A stretch of DNA of 64,000 nucleotides from Geosiphon pyriformis (lineage: Eukaryota; Glomeromycota; Glomeromycetes; Archaeosporales; Geosiphonaceae), in contig JAAOMT010000223.1 of assembly GCA_016748015.1 (NCBI GenBank), forward strand, positions 62,752 through 126,751, given 5' to 3'. Of this stretch, positions 1-11,023 are shown piece after piece (position 1 is the first letter of the stretch; each line of letters starts with the position of its first letter). The notes under the pieces were generated by a model, which made no database searches, had not been told where the DNA came from, and saw only the letters and a program-made list of their open reading frames with translations. Made by a program: the position numbers and the translations under genes.

Positions 1-489
1 AAACTAAAAAAATAGATTAAGTTTTGAATTATAAACAGATTTTCAGATGTAAAAGTTTTTATTTTTGGTTCAGACACTAATTATTTAGATTTAAAAGTAA
101 CAATAATAATAAATAATATTTTTGTTTAATATATATGCAAAGTTTTTAAAATTTTTAGTCATCTTTTTTAATTTATCTGTTATTTGACAATAAACTTTTA
201 ATAATAATACTGAGTTTATATGTTAATATTTTTGTTAGTATATATTTTGATTGAATTTGTAAAATAAATTTATATATTGTTAAAGCAGTTAATTTAAGTT
301 TTTATGTAATATTAAGTGGTAATTTTAATAAAAATATAATAAAATAAAATATAAATCTGAAAAAATATTTTAATTTAGATTTGTATAATTTTCTTTCAAA
401 TAATTTTGTTGTTAAACTTCTAATTTAAAATAATTTAAAAAGTATAAAAAGACTATAAATTATATTTTTATTAATAAATATTTTTTGAT

Positions 490-3400
490 GGCTGTAGTTA
501 ATCAAAAAATTAATAGTGTATTTGATTTCTTTAATATTGATCACATGGCTGTTATAATTTCTTTTAACTTAAGTGGTTTTTTAAATAAATATTTAAATAA
601 AATTTAGAAATATGCTAATAAAAATTAATAAAAGTTTAAGATTAAAAATATGAATTATGCCAAATAAACATGTTTTAAGAAAGTCTTTTTTGCTAAGTTT
701 TTAATAGTAATAAATAAGTTTGTAAATATAAAAATTCTTGATAATTTAGATGTTATATAGAAAATATTAAAAAAAATAATAATAAATTTAGCTAATTTGA
801 TATTTTTTAGACATTAATTTAGCAAGTTTAAGTGTTTAAAAAACTAAAGTTTTTTGGATTAAAATAGCTAATAACTAAGATTATAAAGAAATTAAGCTTA
901 AACAACAGACTTAAATGTGATTATTTCATTAAAAGATAGTCTACTATTAATGATAAAAAGTTTTTTAAAGTTAATAAAATTATAATAAAAAAAGCAAAAA
1001 GTATTTATAGTGCTGTTTAATTTGTAATCTTATTAGTATATACTATTAAGTTATATAAAAGAAGATATTTTTTTTAGTATAATAAGTAAAATTTGAATAA
1101 ATAAATTAGTTTTAATTATTGATAATCTATTTAATAACAAGATTGTCAGTTTGTTTAAAATATTAAATAAACTTTAAAAACATTATAATAACATATTAAT
1201 AAGATGTTTTTTGAATCTAATAAACTTTTATTTAACTTTTGACAATGTTTTAGTTTTTTTGAAAAACAGTATAAGTTTTAATAATTTTCAAGTTTTATAA
1301 TTGGAATATTATTTTTACAAATATATAGCTTATTGTATTTATTAAGATAACTAAAAAAATTTTTGACAAAATTTTTTTGATTTGTATTTTTTTGCTTATA
1401 ATAAATATAATGTTTTTTAAAATGCCAATTTCTTGGTTTTGAAAGATACTTTGACCCAATTTTTTGTGTTTGCAATTGGTTTGATAATAAAAAATACTTT
1501 AAAAAAAAGTTAAGAATTTTAATTGGTTTAATAAAATGTGTGTAAAACATATAATTTAGTTAATTAATATTATTTAGAAACTAGTTTGAAGTATATGTTA
1601 GAAATAAAATATTATGATTAAAAAAAGATTTATATTTAAAACCAATTTGCTCAAAAAATTTTTTAATCAAACTTTATACTATTTATTTCTGTATAAATTA
1701 AAGTTTTTTAAACAGATATAAACAGAAAGTAAAATAACTTTAGTAGTTTGGTTTTTTAATACAATTAAAATTCTTGGCCAATTATTTAAACACTACTTTT
1801 TAGATTTGCAAGTTTTAGAATAGATATTTATAAACTTACTATAGTACTCAATTAAGGTAAAAATTAGTCCTGTAAATAATTATTTGGTAAACATTGTAAA
1901 ATTTTTTCTAAATAATCAGATTTCTTTAATCAACAACTTATTTAGCATATTTTGTAGTTTTTATTACTTTTTAATATCCAAGATTTTGGAATATTTTTAT
2001 TATTTTAAGATAATTTACTCTTTGAAATATTTTAGTGTTGTTTTCAGAAACAAGTTATTAAATAAACAAAAATTAATTGTAAATTAAAAAATTTTTTATT
2101 ATTAAAAAAAATTAAATCTTAGAGACTTAATACTATTATAACTTAAAAAAACTTTAGTTTTTATAAATAATTTCTTATTAAACCTAATAAAATTGCTCTT
2201 ATTTTTAATTGGTTAAATTTTTTGTGTTTAAGAAAATTTTTGAATATTTAAAAATATTTGCATAGATTATAAACAAGTATTTTTAATGTTTATATTAATA
2301 ATTTTTTAAAATATTTAAATATGGTAAAGGTGGTTAGTAAAATAATAGCTTATTTTTTTAATAGTAAAATAGATATAAATATAAAGATACATAAATTATT
2401 GTTTTTAATGATATTGAAATTACAAATAATTGTTTTAATATTAAAATGTATTTTTTTTTCTGCTTAATAATTTTGCATATAAACAGTTAAGCTATTATAA
2501 ATATATGTGTTTTAGATTTTAAGTTTTATCTATTTAATTTTTGAAATAAGTATTAAATAGAAAGATATTATATGACTAATTTTAATTAAATTGAAAAATA
2601 TTTTTGTTAAATAGGTAAAAATTAAAAATTATTTGAAAAATACAGAAAATAACTGAACTGATGTTTTTGTATATATTACTATATAGTCTTGGGTTATTTT
2701 TTCTATTGAAATTTGCAAAAAATTTATTGTGGCTAATAATTAAGTCATATTAAAAAATACTTATTACTTTGTTTATAATATCTATCAGATTATAGACTGA
2801 ACTAGTATGACTGTAGTTTGATATTTAAACTTTTACATGGTTTCAAAGTTTGCTAACAAGACTTTAACTGTTTTTGGGATATATTTAATAAAAACAGTCT
2901 ATAAAAAATTATTAATTATAATTAGAAAAAAACTTTGTAATAAAAGTTATTTAAATATTTTGTGTTTAAGGTGTAATAATATTAAACTATTTAATTATGT
3001 TTTTATGTGTTCAAGAAATGTTTTTATTTGTTCTAAAATTCTGTTGAATTATATTAATTTATAAAAGTCTTTGATAAAATCTTATTTTCTGTTATTATTC
3101 TTGGTATTGTATATTTTTTTTTGAAAATTTTGTGTAAAAACTTTGTTTTTAAGAACTGGACTAATAAGACAGTATTAATTTTTAGTAATAAAAAAAAAAC
3201 TGTTTTAGTGGTGATTGATTTTATTTATTATTTAGTCGAAAAATATAGTAGTAAATTATAGTTGTTTAGATTAAAGTTCAGGGTAAATATAGAAAAAAGT
3301 GATTTAATTGATAATATAAATATAATAACTGTTGGTTTTGAAATTTTTTTAGTGTTTTGTTAGTTAAAGTTGTTCATTTGCTTAATATTATTAAGTTTTT

Positions 3401-3570
3401 TACTGTTAGTTTTAAATTGTACAAAGTTTATTTATTTTTTTTAAGTATTGTTAATAATATAGAAATTTATATAAGTATATAGTATTGTTTTGATTGGTTC
3501 AAGTGGCTGTTCATATGTAGTAAACATATAAATCATATTTAATTAGATTTACTTAGTTTGTTTCTGTATA
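490..3570 (+). mobile_element. Probable decayed LINE-type retrotransposon relic
   Basis: Frame reading on the plus strand gives long stretches of protein-like sequence broken by TAG and TAA codons. Around 507-830 one frame reads FDFFNIDHMAVIISFNL and later LDNLDVI-stop-KIL, where the stop sits where a Trp would be natural. This resembles the endonuclease-to-RT linker of LINE polyproteins common in Glomeromycotina. Around 2837-3062 another frame carries a CLRC...FMCS pattern like the C-terminal zinc-knuckle-like end of such polyproteins, with Tyr at the place usually held by His. The base bias (almost no C, stops at Trp sites, His to Tyr) fits C-to-T decay of an old copy. Ends, target duplications and the RT core were not recognised. 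The family match is from memory of the protein style only, so this is a moderate-to-low call. Confidence 0.4.
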
Positions 3571-4099
3571 TTAAATAATGATTGGACTGTACTTATTAAA
3601 TATAGAAGTAAAAAATTAATTAATTTTGTTATTTTGTTATTTTTTTATTTAAATAATATTATATACAAAAAAAAGTTTTTAAAGTTAACATAATTTATAA
3701 AATAAATTTGATTATACCAAAAATAACAAGTTTAATAATATTAAATTAAAGAAAAAAATTGCAATTTAAAATATAATATTAACTAATTTAGATAACTGGT
3801 TACATACAAACAAAACATAATCAAATTTTGTTTTTTTATAAATTGTTAATATTAATATTTTAAACTTAAAATTATTACAAATTAAAATAAGCATCGCATA
3901 TTTTTTATTCAAAAAATAATGTATTATTTAAAAATCTGAAATAAAAAATACAGTTATTAACAGCTAAAAAAATAAAATACTTTTTTAATTCCGAAAATAT
4001 AAAAAAACAAAGATAAACATGACAAATTTAAAAATTAAGATTGATTTAAGCAAATAATAAAACTTGTATAACACAATTGTACATCAGTAATTTAAAAAT

Positions 4100-5727
4100 C
4101 TAAGCTTGCATTATAGATAATTGCTCCTCTGGCAAATTAAACCATTCATCTTTTAGAGCATCATTTGCAGTCGGTCGACTATTAGAATTTTTGTTCATCA
4201 ATTTTTCCCTAAACTGTTGAGCGGATGAAGAAAGTGAAATATGGTTGTAAATTATAGTATGTTTGAAAAGATTTCCAACCATCCATATATCTCCTGCAGC
4301 GCTANNNNNNNNNNNNNNNNNNNNNNNNNNNNNNNNNNNNNNNNNNNNNNNNNNNNNNNNNNNNNNNNNNNNNNNNNNNNNNNNNNNNNNNNNNNNNNNN
4401 NNNNNNNNNNNNNNNNNNNNNNNNNNNNNNNNNNNNNNNNNNNNNNNNNNNNNNNNNNNNNNNNNNNNNNNNNNNNNNNNNNNNNNNNNNNNNNNNNNNN
4501 NNNNNNNNNNNNNNNNNNNNNNNNNNNNNNNNNNNNNNNNNNNNNNNNNNNNNNNNNNNNNNNNNNNNNNNNNNNNNNNNNNNNNNNNNNNNNNNNNNNN
4601 NNNNNNNNNNNNNNNNNNNNNNNNNNNNNNNNNNNNNNNNNNNNNNNNNNNNNNNNNNNNNNNNNNNNNNNNNNNNNNNNNNNNNNNNNNNNNNNNNNNN
4701 NNNNNNNNNNNNNNNNNNNNNNNNNNNNNNNNNNNNNNNNNNNNNNNNNNNNNNNNNNNNNNNNNNNNNNNNNNNNNNNNNNNNNNNNNNNNNNNNNNNN
4801 NNNNNNNNNNNNNNNNNNNNNNNNNNNNNNNNNNNNNNNNNNNNNNNNNNNNNNNNNNNNNNNNNNNNNNNNNNNNNNNNNNNNNNNNNNNNNNNNNNNN
4901 NNNNNNNNNNNNNNNNNNNNNNNNNNNNNNNNNNNNNNNNNNNNNNNNNNNNNNNNNNNNNNNNNNNNNNNNNNNNNNNNNNNNNNNNNNNNNNNNNNNN
5001 NNNNNNNNNNNNNNNNNNNNNNNNNNNNNNNNNNNNNNNNNNNNNNNNNNNNNNNNNNNNNNNNNNNNNNNNNNNNNNNNNNNNNNNNNNNNNNNNNNNN
5101 NNNNNNNNNNNNNNNNNNNNNNNNNNNNNNNNNNNNNNNNNNNNNNNNNNNNNNNNNNNNNNNNNNNNNNNNNNNNNNNNNNNNNNNNNNNNNNNNNNNN
5201 NGTTCAACTGGCAATTTTTGAAGTAACTTTGAGGTAAAACAGTTTTCAAGATTGCTGCGTGTGATTGGTTCATCGAAGGGACGACAGAGAAGTTCTAGAA
5301 ATGATGAGGTGTTGTCAGGCATGTCAAGTCTAGCACGCTTCGCAAGGTGTTCTAGAATAACCATAGAAAATAGAAAGTAATAAGCGTTATACACCAAATA
5401 TTCTCTTAGATATGGATATTCCTTCCATAAAACGCATATGATTACAAAATGAATGAATAGTAATATAGATTGTATGGATGGAAAAGTGGAATTTACAAAT
5501 TTGTTACCTGTATCATCTATTGCTGCACGTAGTTTTTCTGCCCATTTTCGCAGCTCCTCCTTCCACTCGTCCTTCTGTATCTCCAGCTTTTTTTCTTGCT
5601 TTTCCAGATCTTCCTTTTCTTCTATCCATGCCTCTTTTTCATCAGTATCCGTCCACTTTTTTACTCTCAGATTCCTCTTCAACTCTTCTAATCTATTAAA
5701 GATACCAACAAATCTATTTCTATACAA
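4100..5727 (-). pseudogene. Truncated coiled-coil / protein-kinase-like gene (copy A), interrupted by an assembly gap
   Basis: Three visible pieces on the minus strand belong to a paralogue of the gene at 13384-15457. The first piece, about 5727 to 5508, encodes a charged coiled coil containing KKWTDTDEKEAW and ending KLRAAIDDTG at a GTAAC donor. The second, 5351 to 5202, starts after a TTCTAG acceptor and keeps phase (RPFDEPITRSNLEN, LLQKLPVE) before entering the N gap. The third, 4304 to 4100, reads AAGDIWMVGNLF and SRPTANDALKDEWF, the kinase subdomain IX and XI region, and stops at 4100. The first exon has no ATG: the roughly 38 N-terminal codons present in copy B are missing and a Tc1/mariner relic begins directly upstream. 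I infer a 5'-truncated pseudogene, though a start in an unseen exon is possible. The catalytic core lies in the gap. Confidence 0.7.
4305..5201. other. Assembly gap (897 N)
   Basis: Run of N inside copy A of the kinase-like gene. It hides the exons that would carry the ATP-binding and HRD/DFG motifs, so activity of copy A cannot be judged. Confidence 0.99.
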
Positions 5728-5747
5728 ACTATTTGAAATGAATTAGC

Positions 5748-6556
5748 TTAAGAAGAACTTCACTTGTGCATTCCTTGTCTCAAGCCATTAATTTCCAAAT
5801 CAAATAAAGAAAAACATTTACAATGGGCTCATACTTATGAAAATTGGACAGTAGAAGATTTTAAACAAGTTGTTTGGTCAGATGAATCTACATATATACA
5901 ATTTAGAACTACAAGATTTGGACATGTATAGTGTAAACCTTCCAAAGAGTTTTATAAGGATTGTATTACAGTCACAGTTAGAAAAAGCTTTGGTCACATG
6001 TTTTGGGAATGTTTTTTATGGATTGGTTTGGGTCTTTTAGTTCTTTTGATTGGTCATATTACTGGAGTTATACACCACAAAACTTTGGCTAATTATGCAA
6101 TTTCTATGGTAAAACTTTATGCAAAAAAAACTAAAAAAAAGTTTTTTTTTCAGAAAGACAATGCACCAATCTACACATCAAAAGTCGCGTGTTCTTTTCT
6201 TACTTCTTCAAATATTGAATTACTTCCTTGGCCAGCACAAAGTCCTGATATTACTCCAATAAAAAATTTTTGGTCATATATTGAAGTTAAAATTTGTCAA
6301 CATAATTCACAACTTTCAAATATTGTGGAATTAAAACAGTAGATTAAGGAAGAATGGGATACAATATCTGCAAATTACTATCATAATTTGATCAAGTCTA
6401 TGTTATGTCGAGTTCAAGCTATTCTTGAAGCAAATGAGGGTCAAACAAAATACTATCATGTATTTTAATATAATAATAAAAAATAAACAATTCATAAGTT
6501 AGTTCTTTTATATAACATATTATAAAAGTGTCCAATATTTTTTATACTCCCCTGTA
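5748..6556 (+). mobile_element. Tc1/mariner transposon relic, 5' truncated
   Basis: The plus strand encodes the C-terminal part of a Tc1-type transposase: KPLISKSNKEKHLQWA, WTVEDFKQVVWSDES (first catalytic Asp), QKDNAPIYTS (second Asp), then WPAQSPDITPIKNFW. The usual third acidic residue in PIEN is Lys here (PIKN). An in-frame TAG follows RFGHV, where the family normally has Trp, and another TAG lies at 6340. The helix-turn-helix N-terminus and the left inverted repeat are missing. The right terminal repeat is preserved at 6524-6556; read inward it is TACAGGGGAGTATAAAAAAT and ends in a TA dinucleotide. The element is dead. It abuts the truncated 5' end of kinase-like copy A. Confidence 0.85.
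5998..6477 (+). pseudogene. Tc1-type transposase fragment
   Basis: Largest open piece of the transposase above (5998-6339), followed after a TAG by a readable tail to the TAA at 6466. It holds the second catalytic Asp in KDNAP, but the third acidic residue is replaced by Lys. No start codon context or N-terminal DNA-binding domain is present, so it cannot make a working enzyme. Confidence 0.75.
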
Positions 6557-9500
6557 TATTTTTATAATAATATTAAGTTAGAAAATATATTATTATCAAT
6601 TGTAAACAAACTTACATAAAGACCAAACATATTAATGTTCTTATAATTATTTTCAGTTTTTAAAGCAATTATTTTTTACTTTAACTTATCAATTGCTTTG
6701 TTAAAATATCCATATATACTAAAATTTTATTGACTTTAAGACCAAATATACTACTTAAAACCAAATTATTATTAATAAATTGTTCAAATACAGTAATTAA
6801 AAATTTAATTAACTTAATAATAAATTTAACTAAAGCAAAAAACTTAATCAAATTAAACTTCAAAAAGATCAACTAAGAAAAAACTACAAAAATATTAGTT
6901 ATTATATTAGCAAAAAAAATAAAACCAACTAAAAAATTAGAAATTAAAAAAAGCATAAAAGCAGTAGTTTTAACATAAAACTTAACATCAATAAAACAAA
7001 ACACAAAAGCCTTAAAAATCTTTGGAAAAAAAAATAGAAATACTATATAATTAACAGCCAAATAATTTAAGTTTTAATATTTAAAGCAGCATTAATATCT
7101 AAAAGTTTCTATATTTTCTTAAAGTACCAATTATAATAATAATTGTATCTAAATTACTTTATAAGTCAAACATAATCAGAATAAACTAAAAACAATAACC
7201 AAAATAAAATAAGTAAAAAATGAAACAAATTTGATTACTAACTTAAAAAATTATATTACTAATTTTATAAATAATGCAGCCAGAAAAAAAATTTCTCAAC
7301 TTGGTTTTGAACTTATTAAAATACAGAATAATCTCATTTTATTTATAAAAAGGAGAATTCTAATACTATTTTTGCTTAGTAAAACTAATCAATAATTCAA
7401 AACAGATATAACAGCATATAAAATTTTAAAATAAACAACTACATATTATCAAACACTAATAGACTTTAGTATAACATAAGAGATTTTATCAAATACACCA
7501 AAAACTATCTTAATATTAATAGCAAATATATCTAAAGATATATTATATAATATAATAGTAGCAAAAAAGAAACCAAACTCAGAAACTACTAAAAATTTGA
7601 CAATTTTAAGAGTAGTTAAGCAAACAAAACTTGTAAGCTTAACTAAAAAAGCTTTTAAAGACTTTTGAAAAACAAATTTTATACAAAAAAGTTTTATATT
7701 ATTTTTTAATACTATTTTTACATCTAAAAAATCATGTACAAATTAAAAACAGCCTTAATATAAACCAATTTAATCTTAAAAATAACATTAAATATCAGAG
7801 TAAAAACCACTTATCTAGCAAATTTTTAATAATTAAAAATAGTTTTCTAAGTATTATTAACAGTAATACCAAAAACTAATAAAAAAGATATTTTAGTTTT
7901 TATTTAATCAGTTCAGTTTTCAAAAATAAGTGATTTAACAAAAAACTATTGTTTTGTTTTTACAGTTAACAATAATTTGCTAAAAAATATTATATTTGAC
8001 AATACAACTAGTAGTTAATTTTAGTTTATTTTAGATAATAAACTAAATAATATAATAGAAATCTTATTTAAGATTTTATTAAAAACCACAAAAAATTTTA
8101 ATATACTAATAACAGAAATAAATAGTCATTTTTACTTTTTAAAATTATTGGTCTTTTTGATTATTTTTTCAAAAAAATAATGCTAACAATATCAAATATA
8201 TAAACTATGATAAAAAAAATCAGCTTTTTAATTAATCTGTTATTAAATACTTTTAGGCTTTTTGAAAAGATAAAAACAATATTAAGACTGATCTAAATAT
8301 GTTTTTTTAAAAAAATTATGACTGGTAAAAAACCAGTTAAAGATAAAAAAAATGTTTTAGTGGTTACTAAAAGCAGCTTTTTATTATTACTAACTAAAAA
8401 AAAGCTTTTAAGATGTTTTGCTTAACTGTTTTTACAACAAAAAAAACTTCTTTAGTTGAAACTTTGTGAAATACCAAAAAAAAGTACCAGTTGTAGCTTT
8501 TTTACTTTTTGCTCTAATTGTGATCATAAAATTAAGAAGACAAAAAGATTTTTTCAAAATATTATGTTTTTAAATAATAAAAATATTTAAGAGTAAAAGG
8601 ATAATTCTATATTTATAATTAAAGTTCAAAAATTTGGAAAATTTTTAATTTTAAAATATTGCTATAAAGTGTTTTAAATTTTAATTGATTTAATAAAATA
8701 ATTAAATAAATAATTTAAATTTTGAAAAAATTATTTCTTAAGAAATGTATATATTTTTCAAAAAATTTATTTTTAAGAATAAATTATTATTAAATTTTTT
8801 AATCAAATTATTTATTTATTGAAAGCTATTTAATGATATTAAAATGGTTTTTACTAATATTTTTATAAAAATTAAAAATAAACACAGTACTTATAACATA
8901 TTCAAAGCTTATAATGAATAAAACTAATTGAAAATTGTAAACAATATTTTATTAGATTAGAATTCACAAAATAATAAATGTGTATTATAATAAAACAAAT
9001 TAGAAAACAAACTTGTTTTTTAAATTCAAAGATACATAAAAACACTCGTATATAAGTAGATAATTATTAGATATCTGAACTTTGTTTTAAATAAATAAAT
9101 AAATAAATAATTTTTTTTTTAAATAAACAAAAATATTATATATACATTATAACTTTTGACATTTTTTTATTATATTTACATTAGTTAGAATTCAAGAGAA
9201 AAATTTCATCATTAATATATGGTAACTTAAAAGTAAGTTATCATATATAAATACAGATTATTATATTAAAAGTGCCAATTGAAACATATAATTATAACAG
9301 CTGTGGTATCTTTTATTAAAAACTACAAAATAATTTTTAACCTTCAGGTTTATTTTGAAATAATATGCAATTATAATTTTTAAGACTGATCACATAAATT
9401 GCTTATACATTGAATTTGTTTTTTTGTTAAAATAATTAATCATTAAAATAAAGTTGTTCAGAAAGCAAAAAGTGAAAAAAATGTATCCGTTTTAAATTGC

Positions 9501-9598
9501 CAGATATTTCTATAGATTCTCTTCATAAATTTATTATACTCTGAATCTTTTACAAATTATTATCAACAATAAAAATTTTTTATTCCTTTGATTTCAAA
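6557..9598. other. AT-rich desert without recognisable genes
   Basis: About 3 kb of very AT-rich sequence. Short minus-strand frames at 6681-7061 are low-complexity Phe/Ile/Leu-rich translations that I do not accept as genes; they may be remnants of old retroelements. An AAAT microsatellite lies near 9091-9112. Confidence 0.6.
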
Positions 9599-10287
9599 TA
9601 GTGTTCCTCACGGTCCGGTTCGATCCGGATTTTAGCAAAGAACCTGACCCGAACCGGAAACCAGTTCGGGTCTAAGAATAGACCCGGACTCGACTGGAGT
9701 AAATCCGAACCGGACCCGGATCCGGATCTGGTCAAAATTATAATTAAAGATCTGCCGGAAGCCCAATTAATGAAATGTACTCAATTATATGAAATGGTCG
9801 ATTATGTTTTTATAATCCATTGTTTAACAAGATTAATAAATTCTTTGGAATTGAATAATTCATGATGGTAATTTATAGTCTAATAATTGTATATATTATT
9901 ATAAATTATATTAAAAATATCAAATTGAAAATATAATTTAACACTTACAGCTTTATTTTTTAACATATATAAAAACAGAAACTTTCTGTTTTATACTTGA
10001 TTCTTTTAATTCAGGTACTTTGTTTTTATGGAGAGATTTGAGATGTTTTCGAAAGCCTGAAGTTTGATCCATCATCTTGAATTTTTAAACTTTTGCCACA
10101 ATATTTACATATTGCAATTAATATATAATTAATCCATTTTTATCTTTAATTTGTTGTTATTTAAAGTGATTCCATACAAATGATCTATAAATAAATATAA
10201 TTAGCATATATACAAAATAAATTTAATATATAAATTTTTTAAATAAAAATATATTACCTATTAGAAGCTGTTTTACTTGATAATAAT

Positions 10288-10327
<40 letters not shown>

Positions 10328-10678
10328 CTTCTTCCTCTTTAGATTCATTCAAGTAAATTATATTTGTTTGTTGTTGAGTTTCATTGTAAGTTTCATCAAA
10401 AGAAATTGTAGATGGGCTTTTGACATTTTTTTATTATTTTAAACCAGTATATAAAAATTTTATAAAATAAAATAAAAACAAACGAAAAATAACTAGTTTA
10501 AATTTATGAAATTTGTGTATTATGAAAAGCAGCCAATCAACTTCATATTATTATTTTACAAGTTCGGGTCCGGGTATTATCGGTTCGGGTCTCTATTAAG
10601 ACCCGGGAACCGATTAGATCTGCAAAACTAGAGATCCGAACCGACCCGTTAGGTCGGGTCCGGGTCTGCGGAACACTA
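9599..10678 (-). mobile_element. Non-autonomous or decayed hAT-like transposon, 1.08 kb
   Basis: The ends form terminal inverted repeats: TAGTGTTCC at 9599-9607 and GGAACACTA at 10670-10678. Each is followed inward by about 130 bases of GC-rich subterminal DNA built from CCGGACCCG / CGGGTCCGG type motifs, in sharp contrast to the AT-rich surroundings. TAGTGTTCC ends fit hAT elements. The interior, read on the minus strand, retains a degraded BED-type zinc finger: SFVWNHFK near 10184-10161, ICKYCGKSL near 10120-10090, and GFRKHLKSLHK near 10060-10025, broken by stops and one frameshift. An upstream exon-like stretch at about 10420-10265 carries an Asn run from an ATT microsatellite. No catalytic domain is present. 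No clean 8-bp target duplication is visible (ATTTCAAA left, TCATTGGA right). Confidence 0.8.
10279..10326. repeat. (ATT)n microsatellite
   Basis: About sixteen ATT triplets inside the hAT-like element. On the minus strand they would encode poly-Asn. Confidence 0.9.
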
Positions 10679-10682
10679 TCAT

Positions 10683-11023
10683 TGGATTCAAGGCAAAGAC
10701 AAAAATACTCCTTTTGAAGATCAACTTTGAAATCATTTTAAATTTTTATTTCGAGACAGTCTAAACGGATTCAATTCTGCTGATTTTCATCAGTTATGTG
10801 ATAATAAAGGAGCAAGAGTAAGCGTAATCAAAGTGAAAGGAACTGGTCAGCTTATTGGTGGCTGTAATTCACAATCGTGGCATTCTAGGAATGCTTGGTT
10901 GGAGGGAAAAGGGAGTTTTATTTTTTCCCTTGGAGATAGCAAAGTTGGAAATGCTAAACTTAGAAAATTTGCTAGCGGATGTGGACCTTATGATGAGTCC
11001 TTCATATTAATTAATAAATTTTA
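10683..11023 (+). pseudogene. TLDc-domain protein fragment
   Basis: From 10683 the plus strand reads WIQGKDKNTPFEDQL, a TGA stop, NHFKFLFRDSLNGF, then ADFHQLCDNKGARVSVIKVK, LIGGCNSQSWHS, GSFIFSLGD and GCGPYDESFILIN, ending in TAA at 11021-11023. This is the TLDc fold: F-R-x-S-x-x-G-F, the H-x-L-C-D-N-K-G motif, and the GG-x-N strand. TLDc proteins, often BTB-linked, form large families in Glomeromycotina and are linked elsewhere to oxidation resistance and V-ATPase interaction. The domain end is shortened, there is an in-frame TGA (probably an ancestral Trp), and the hAT-like element lies immediately 5'. Only faint coding traces occur on its left side (about 9500-9598), so whether the transposon split the gene or the N-terminus was already lost is uncertain. 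Confidence 0.8.

Noticed and set aside
1278-1550. Minus-strand 90-codon frame in the left desert
   Set aside because: Lys/Asn/Phe/Tyr-rich low complexity, no family features, inside probable retroelement decay.
5453-5746. Plus-strand frames opposite the coiled-coil exons (also 15178-15431)
   Set aside because: Ser/Phe-rich translations are antisense shadows of the Glu/Lys-rich coiled coil on the minus strand.
6681-7061. Minus-strand hydrophobic frames that look like membrane proteins
   Set aside because: Composition is what T-rich DNA gives by chance; no start context or conserved motif.
9610-9640. GGTTCGATCC similar to a tRNA T-loop
   Set aside because: It belongs to the GC-rich subterminal array of the hAT-like element; no acceptor stem or A box fits around it.
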